Shown: positions 55,002 through 64,000 of the stretch, in pieces
Position numbering within the stretch: the stretch's first letter is position 1
How the letters are laid out: every line of letters starts with the position of its first letter
DNA from: Rhodanobacter sp. ANJX3
GTDB lineage: Bacteria > Pseudomonadota > Gammaproteobacteria > Xanthomonadales > Rhodanobacteraceae
Reading direction: 5' to 3'
DNA: 64,000 bases
NCBI RefSeq assembly: GCF_014200755.1
Contig: NZ_JACHCM010000004.1
Coordinates: 474,684-538,683, forward strand
Notes under the pieces: generated by a model
The model's database searches: none
Told to the model about the DNA's origin: nothing
The model's input: only the letters and a program-made list of their open reading frames with translations
Program-made: the position numbers and the translations under genes

Positions 55002-56102
55002 ATGCAATTCAGCATTCAACGAGAAGCGCTGCTCAAACCCCTGCAACAAGTAGTAGGAGTCGTGGAACGACGCCAGACGCTGCCTGTTCTGGCCAACCTA
55101 CTTGTCAAAGTGGCCGATGGACGCTTGTCCTTCACCGGTACCGATCTTGAAGTGGAGATGGTCGCCACCACGGAAGCAGAAAAACTGGACGATGGTGAAA
55201 TCACCATACCCGCCCGAAAGTTGTTCGATATCGTCAAAGCGCTGCCTGATGGCGCCAAGATCGAGTTGAAGCTCAACGGGGATCGTGTGGCGCTCAATGC
55301 GGGCCGCAGTCGCTTCACGCTAACCACGCTCCCCGCCAGCGAATTTCCCACGGTCGACGAAATCGAGCTGGTGGAAAAAGTCAGCTTGCCGGAAGAAGTG
55401 CTGCGCGACCTGATGGAGCGTACTTCCTTCGCCATGGCGAATCAGGATGTGCGCTATTACTTGAACGGCATGCTGCTCGATTTGCAGGAGCACACGTTGC
55501 GCTGCGTAGCCACCGACGGCCACCGTCTGGCCATGAAAGAAACTCAGTTGCAGAGTTCTGTCACCACGCGCAGGCAGATCATCATCCCACGCAAAGGCGT
55601 CAACGAACTGGTGGGACTGCTAGAAGTCGGCGATGGTGAGGTGGAACTGGAGTTTGGCCGCAATCATCTGCGCGTTCGTCGCGGCGGGGTGGTGTTTACG
55701 TCAAAGCTGATCGACGGACGTTTCCCGGATTACGAAGCGGTGATTCCGCTAGGTGCCGACAAGTCGGCGACACTGGATCGCGAAGTTCTGCGCGGCGCAT
55801 TGCAGCGAGCCGCGATCCTGTCGAACGAAAAATACCGTGGCGTTCGTCTCGAGCTCTCCCCCGGCAAGTTACGCATCGTGGCGCATAACCCCGAGCAGGA
55901 AGAAGCGGTGGAGGAGGTCGAAGCCGACACCCACGTGTCCGATCTTGCCGTGGGCTTCAATGTGGGTTATTTGCTCGATGCGCTGGCGGCACTGCGCGGT
56001 GATAAGGCCAGATTGAGCCTGCGCGATGCGCAGTCCAGCTGTCTGGTGCAAGAGCACGACAACGAACACTCGCGCCACGTCATCATGCCGCTTCGCCTCT
56101 GA
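55002..56102 (+). CDS. dnaN: DNA polymerase III sliding clamp (beta subunit)
   Basis: 366 aa, family length. Three DNA-clamp domains; begins MQFSIQREALLKPLQQVVGVVERR and ends HVIMPLRL, the usual C-terminus. Preceded by AGGAAAG. Confidence 0.97.
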   Translation: MQFSIQREALLKPLQQVVGVVERRQTLPVLANLLVKVADGRLSFTGTDLEVEMVATTEAEKLDDGEITIPARKLFDIVKALPDGAKIELKLNGDRVALNAGRSRFTLTTLPASEFPTVDEIELVEKVSLPEEVLRDLMERTSFAMANQDVRYYLNGMLLDLQEHTLRCVATDGHRLAMKETQLQSSVTTRRQIIIPRKGVNELVGLLEVGDGEVELEFGRNHLRVRRGGVVFTSKLIDGRFPDYEAVIPLGADKSATLDREVLRGALQRAAILSNEKYRGVRLELSPGKLRIVAHNPEQEEAVEEVEADTHVSDLAVGFNVGYLLDALAALRGDKARLSLRDAQSSCLVQEHDNEHSRHVIMPLRL

Positions 56103-56145
56103 CCGCTGTTCGATGCTTGCCGATCTGATGGGTCGTCGGTCTCGA

Positions 56146-56180
56146 GAACGCCGGAACCTCCGTACGAGATTCCGGCGTTC
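56146..56180. other. Hairpin between dnaN and recF
   Basis: Perfect 11-bp stem GAACGCCGGAA / TTCCGGCGTTC with a 13-base loop, followed by TTGTGTGTG. It could be a weak terminator or attenuator between dnaN and recF. Confidence 0.5.
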
Positions 56181-56201
56181 TTGTGTGTGCGGATCGTTTG
56201 C

Positions 56202-59806
<3,605 letters not shown>

Positions 59807-59998
59807 GCCTTGATCGCGCTCCGGAGCCAGAACCGGTTGCATCGCCGTTCGGCAGCTGTCTGCGAACGCTGTGTTTCAAGTTTCTGATTTTAATGAATAT
59901 TTAATGTGGCAGCGCAGCTTGTTATTGTCATCACTCCCGGGTTAACCTCGGAAGTCAACTCGCGCATTGCGGCGAGTCACTGAACGACGAGGATCACC

Positions 59999-61300
59999 AT
60001 GAAGCAAGCCCTAGGATTCACCGCGCTGGCGAGCGCCGCTCTGATGCTGATGCTGGCAAGCAGCAGCCCGGTGCTGGCGAAAGACAGTTCGTCCAAGGAC
60101 AAGCCGGAAGTGCAGTACCCCAACGCGACCCGCGTCGCGCCCAAACTCGACCTGACCAGCGAAAAGGATCAAAAAAACCTCAACGCCGGTCTTGATGCCG
60201 TCACGGCGAATGACAAAGCCAAGGCGCTGCAGTATCTGCAGCCCATCGCCGACGGCGGCAGCAAGAGCAAATACGCCCAGGCGCTGGCCCTGCAGGGTCT
60301 GGCTACGATCAAGTATCAGATCGACAACGACCCGAAGGGGGCCATCGCGCTCCTGCAGCAGTCCTTGGCCAATGGCGTGCTGCCGAACGACACGTATTTC
60401 CAGCTCGAATACATGTTGGCGCAGTTCCAGGTCGCCGACGAGGAGTATCAGCCGGCGCTGGACACACTGACCAAGTGGCGTGCCGAAGGTAAGAAGGAAA
60501 CTGCCAACTCCTACGCGCTGGAAGGCAACATCGATTACCGCCTCGGCAAGTTCCCCGAAGCCATTGCCGCGATCAAGAAAGCGCAGTCACTGACCGACAA
60601 GCCCGATCCGGCCTGGAACCAGATTCTGATGGCGAGTTACTCGCAGTCCGGACAGGGCGATCAGGCTGCGCAGGTCGCACAGCAGGCGCTGGCCGCCAAC
60701 CCGAACGATCCCAACGCGCTGGACAATACCGTGGCCGTGCTGATGCAGGCCAACAAGAACGACGAAGCCATCCAGGTGATGGAGAAGGCGCGCGCGAGCG
60801 GTTCGCTGAAGACCGAAGCCAACTACGTGAATTTGGCCAAGCTTTATCTGATTCGTGCGCAGTCCAGCAGCACCGACTCCAAGCCCGATGCCGAGAAGTC
60901 CGCACAGGTGCTGGAGGACGGCATGAGCAAGAGCATCGTTACCGCCAGCGCAGACAACTACCTGTTGCTGGGAGAGGCTGACGAGCTCTCCGACAATACC
61001 AGCAAGGCTGTCGATGCCTACACCAAGGCGTTGCCGACAGCGAAGGACGGAGAGGCTGCGATCCGCGGCGGACAGATTCTTCTTTCGCAGCAGAAATACA
61101 GCGCCGCGAAATCGATGATCCAGCAGGGCATCGACAAGGGCGTGAAGCAGAAAGGCGCGGCATACATGCTGCTCGCCGAAAGCGATCGTGGTCTGAAGGA
61201 CAAGGCCGGGGCCATTGCCGCGATGAAACAGGCCGCCCAGGATCCGCAGACGGCAGAGAAGGCGAACGCGTGGTTGAAAAAAGCGGGCGCAGGCAAATAG
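59999..61300 (+). CDS. Exported tetratricopeptide-repeat protein upstream of tonB
   Basis: 433 aa. Signal peptide MKQALGFTALASAALMLMLASSSPVLA, then at least seven helical repeats of TPR type (for example FQLEYMLAQFQVADEEYQPA, YRLGKFPEAIAAIKKAQSL, KAVDAYTKALPTAKDGEAA). Ends ANAWLKKAGAGK. 201 bases before tonB on the same strand. Periplasmic TPR proteins accompany some Ton systems, so a scaffold role is possible but inferred. Confidence 0.8.
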   Translation: MKQALGFTALASAALMLMLASSSPVLAKDSSSKDKPEVQYPNATRVAPKLDLTSEKDQKNLNAGLDAVTANDKAKALQYLQPIADGGSKSKYAQALALQGLATIKYQIDNDPKGAIALLQQSLANGVLPNDTYFQLEYMLAQFQVADEEYQPALDTLTKWRAEGKKETANSYALEGNIDYRLGKFPEAIAAIKKAQSLTDKPDPAWNQILMASYSQSGQGDQAAQVAQQALAANPNDPNALDNTVAVLMQANKNDEAIQVMEKARASGSLKTEANYVNLAKLYLIRAQSSSTDSKPDAEKSAQVLEDGMSKSIVTASADNYLLLGEADELSDNTSKAVDAYTKALPTAKDGEAAIRGGQILLSQQKYSAAKSMIQQGIDKGVKQKGAAYMLLAESDRGLKDKAGAIAAMKQAAQDPQTAEKANAWLKKAGAGK

Positions 61301-61501
61301 CGTCGCTGCAAATGCTCCGCAGGCCAGATGGACGTCCATTTATCTGTCTTGTCGAGCTATACAAAAGCAGGATGCTGTTGTACCGTTGAAAACCTTTTCC
61401 TGCGTCTCCCCAGCGGCGAGTTCCGTCGATTCATCAGGCGGTTTCAGGCCACGCCCTGCGGCAACGTTCTCTTCCGATTGATCAGCTTCAGACAGTGAAA
61501 G

Positions 61502-62158
<657 letters not shown>

Positions 62159-62226
62159 TTAATCATCTGTCGTCCATTTCACTGGATTACAGTTACAGTT
62201 CACGCTTGACTTCCTAGGGTAGCGTT

Positions 62227-63015
62227 ATGTTCTTACAGACTCCTGCAGCATCCGACGCCGCACAAGCCGCTGGCGCCAATTCCACCGCCGATGCCATGAA
62301 GCAAATGGGTGTCGGTCACCTCGTCGACGGTTTCGTTCATGGCGAAAACGTTGTCGGACTCGTCGTGTTCGTCGTGTTGTTGATCATGTCGCTTGCCTCT
62401 TGGTACTTCATCATCGCCAACTCGATCCGCAACTCGATGGTGGCCTCGCGTCGCGACAAGGTCATCGACGGGTTCTGGAACAACGGTTCCACCCAGGATG
62501 CGATCCGCGAGCTGGAAGCCCAGCCCAAGGGCGAACCGTTCTCCAAGATCGCTCTTGACGCTGCGTCCGCTGTGGCCCATCACCAGCAGTCCTCTACCGG
62601 CTCCGGTCGTCTTGCCGAGTCGCTGAGCCGTTCGGAATTCATCGACCGCGCCCTGCGCCAGGCCGTGGCTCGCGAAAGCCTGCGTCTGGAAGGTGGCTTG
62701 ACCATGTTGGCAACCGTCGGTTCTTCGGCACCGTTCGTCGGTCTGCTCGGTACGGTGTGGGGTATTTACCACGCGCTGATCGGTATTGCCGCCTCCGGTA
62801 ACGCTTCGATGAACGCCGTGGCCGGCCCCGTCGGTGAGTCGCTGATCATGACCGCGTTCGGTCTGTTCACCGCTATTCCGGCCGTGCTTGCGTACAACTT
62901 CTTCAACCGCTCCAACCGTCTCACGTACGCTCGCTTTGATGAATTTGCGCATGACCTGCACGACTTCTTCGCAACGGGCTCGCGCGTCGAAGGCGCCGCA
63001 CCGACCCTGAAGTGA
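62227..63015 (+). CDS. exbB: ExbB, proton channel of the Ton system
   Basis: 262 aa. MotA/TolQ/ExbB channel protein with three membrane segments (NVVGLVVFVVLLIMSLASWYF; TMLATVGSSAPFVGLLGTVW; SLIMTAFGLFTAIPAVLAYN). Conserved GLLGTVWGI and AFGLFTAIPAVLAYNFFNR. 68 bases after tonB. Confidence 0.95.
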   Translation: MFLQTPAASDAAQAAGANSTADAMKQMGVGHLVDGFVHGENVVGLVVFVVLLIMSLASWYFIIANSIRNSMVASRRDKVIDGFWNNGSTQDAIRELEAQPKGEPFSKIALDAASAVAHHQQSSTGSGRLAESLSRSEFIDRALRQAVARESLRLEGGLTMLATVGSSAPFVGLLGTVWGIYHALIGIAASGNASMNAVAGPVGESLIMTAFGLFTAIPAVLAYNFFNRSNRLTYARFDEFAHDLHDFFATGSRVEGAAPTLK

Positions 63016-63025
63016 GGTCTGACTC

Positions 63026-63451
63026 ATGGCTATGAGCTCAGGTGGTAATTCCGGTGGTCCGATGTCGGAGATCAACGTCACGCCGCTGGTCGACGTGATG
63101 TTGGTACTGCTGATCATCTTCATGATCACCGCGCCGCTGATGTCGCACACGATCACGATCGAGTTGCCCAAGGCTAACCCCAAGAGCAAGGACGAGGAAG
63201 TCAAGACGCCGCCGCTGGATCTCGCGGTCAAACAGGACGGCAGCCTGTACTTCAATGACCATCCGATCACGGCGGAAGAGCTCAAGGTGCAGTTTGCTGT
63301 GAAAGCCCAGCAGACGCCTCAGCCCGAACTGCAGATTCGTGCGGACAAGGCGACCGAGTTCAAGATCGTGAAAAAGATCATCAGTGATGCGAAAGGCCAG
63401 GGCATGGTCCACGTTGCCTTCATGACCACCGCTCCAACGAAGGGACAGTGA
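63026..63451 (+). CDS. exbD: ExbD, first copy
   Basis: 141 aa. Single membrane helix with the channel aspartate in VTPLVDVMLVLLIIFMI, then a periplasmic domain ending THVAFMT-like (MVHVAFMTTAPTKGQ). Starts ten bases after exbB. Confidence 0.94.
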   Translation: MAMSSGGNSGGPMSEINVTPLVDVMLVLLIIFMITAPLMSHTITIELPKANPKSKDEEVKTPPLDLAVKQDGSLYFNDHPITAEELKVQFAVKAQQTPQPELQIRADKATEFKIVKKIISDAKGQGMVHVAFMTTAPTKGQ

Positions 63452-63454
63452 CCG

Positions 63455-63862
63455 ATGGCATTTTCCAGCAATAGCGGTGGCGGCCCGATGGCGGATATCA
63501 ACGTCACGCCGCTGGTCGACGTGATGTTGGTGCTGCTGATCATTTTCATGATCACGGCACCCGTGCTCTCGCTCAAGATCAAGGTCGATCTGCCTCAGCC
63601 CAACCAGAACATACCGCCGCCGACCAATCCCAAAGATCCGATCAAGCTGAAGATCGATCAGAGCGGTGCCTTCTACTGGAATGACTCTCCGGTGGACGAG
63701 CTTGGGTTGAAGGCGCAGCTGGCGGTGATCGCGCAGCAGCCCGATCCGGCGGAAATCCAGATCACGGCGGATGACGCTGCGGCCTACCAGTATGTTGCCA
63801 CGGTGCTGGCCGACGCGAAGAGCTACAACCTGACCAAAATCGGGTTTGCTGACAGCCAATAA
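63455..63862 (+). CDS. exbD: ExbD, second copy
   Basis: 135 aa. Same architecture as the first copy (NVTPLVDVMLVLLIIFMI) and nearly identical in DNA over the membrane segment, but a different periplasmic domain. Three bases after the first copy. The tonB-exbB-exbD1-exbD2 order matches Xanthomonas, where the second ExbD is dispensable for iron uptake but needed for other functions. Confidence 0.94.
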   Translation: MAFSSNSGGGPMADINVTPLVDVMLVLLIIFMITAPVLSLKIKVDLPQPNQNIPPPTNPKDPIKLKIDQSGAFYWNDSPVDELGLKAQLAVIAQQPDPAEIQITADDAAAYQYVATVLADAKSYNLTKIGFADSQ

Positions 63863-63972
63863 GCGGATCCCGTTTCGGCAATACATGAAAACCCCGCCTT
63901 GTGCGTAATGCTGTTCACTTAAGCGGAGCGGCTTTTCGATTCACGGGGTAGCGAGTCTTGGATATTTTGACG

Positions 63973-63997
63973 GACCTCGGCCTGGAAGGCCGAGGTC
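63973..63997 (+). terminator. Hairpin downstream of exbD2
   Basis: Perfect 10-bp stem GACCTCGGCC / GGCCGAGGTC with loop TGGAA at the right edge. Whether a T-tract follows lies outside the window. Confidence 0.55.
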
Positions 63998-64000
63998 GTC

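Overview
The window is GC-rich and densely coded and carries the chromosomal origin of a gammaproteobacterium. The order mnmE-yidC-rnpA-rpmH-[oriC]-dnaA-dnaN-recF-gyrB, followed by tonB-exbB-exbD-exbD, is the arrangement of the Xanthomonas/Lysobacter order. The mix of other genes (LacI-controlled glycan locus with a TonB receptor and tryptophan-halogenase-like protein, LptM-DapF-DUF484-XerC, HslVU) suggests a Rhodanobacteraceae-like member (Dyella, Rhodanobacter, Frateuria or relatives). The genus is an inference from gene order and protein style; no rRNA or tRNA gene was seen.

Layout. (1) 0-17.3 kb: a glycan-utilisation locus. It holds the N-terminal part of a MalK-type ATPase divergent from a GH1 beta-glucosidase, a LacI-family regulator, a TonB-dependent receptor with a carboxypeptidase-regulatory-like domain, a flavin-dependent halogenase-like protein, an exported glucanase-like enzyme (Glycoamylase/GH144-type fold), an ABC binding lipoprotein with two permeases, and a large exported protein with a six-hairpin (alpha/alpha) domain. 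rsmG and a small SPFH protein sit inside it. LacI-type palindromes lie in the malK/GH1 divergent promoter and in front of lacI. (2) 17.3-27.2 kb: housekeeping and unknown genes (pirin, two membrane proteins, a YecA-like protein, xthA, a cold-shock protein, prlC, a cNMP-binding patatin). (3) 27.3-30.5 kb: a lanthipeptide cassette, namely a class II synthetase LanM and, just upstream, a 67-residue precursor ending in a Ser/Thr/Cys-rich core. No transporter, protease or immunity gene is next to it. This is the most novel part of the window. (4) 30.9-39 kb: gamma-carbonic anhydrase plus a small CX5R phosphatase-like protein, a PNGase A-like exported protein, aroE, and a RimK-like (RLAN) ATP-grasp ligase divergent from a GNAT acetyltransferase. 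(5) 39-46 kb: lptM, dapF, DUF484, xerC, an inserted acyltransferase, hslV, hslU. (6) 46-49.3 kb: poxB, a YfcG-like GST and a Spy/CpxP-like protein. (7) 49.4-59.8 kb: the origin region, with oriC between dnaA and dnaN and two perfect parS palindromes inside recF. (8) 60-63.9 kb: a secreted TPR protein and the tonB-exbB-exbD1-exbD2 operon.

How it fits together: the Ton system at the right end would energise the TonB receptor at the left end. That receptor could bring an oligosaccharide, possibly a beta-glucan product, into the periplasm; the ABC system would move it to the cytoplasm and the GH1 enzyme would cleave it to glucose, under LacI control.
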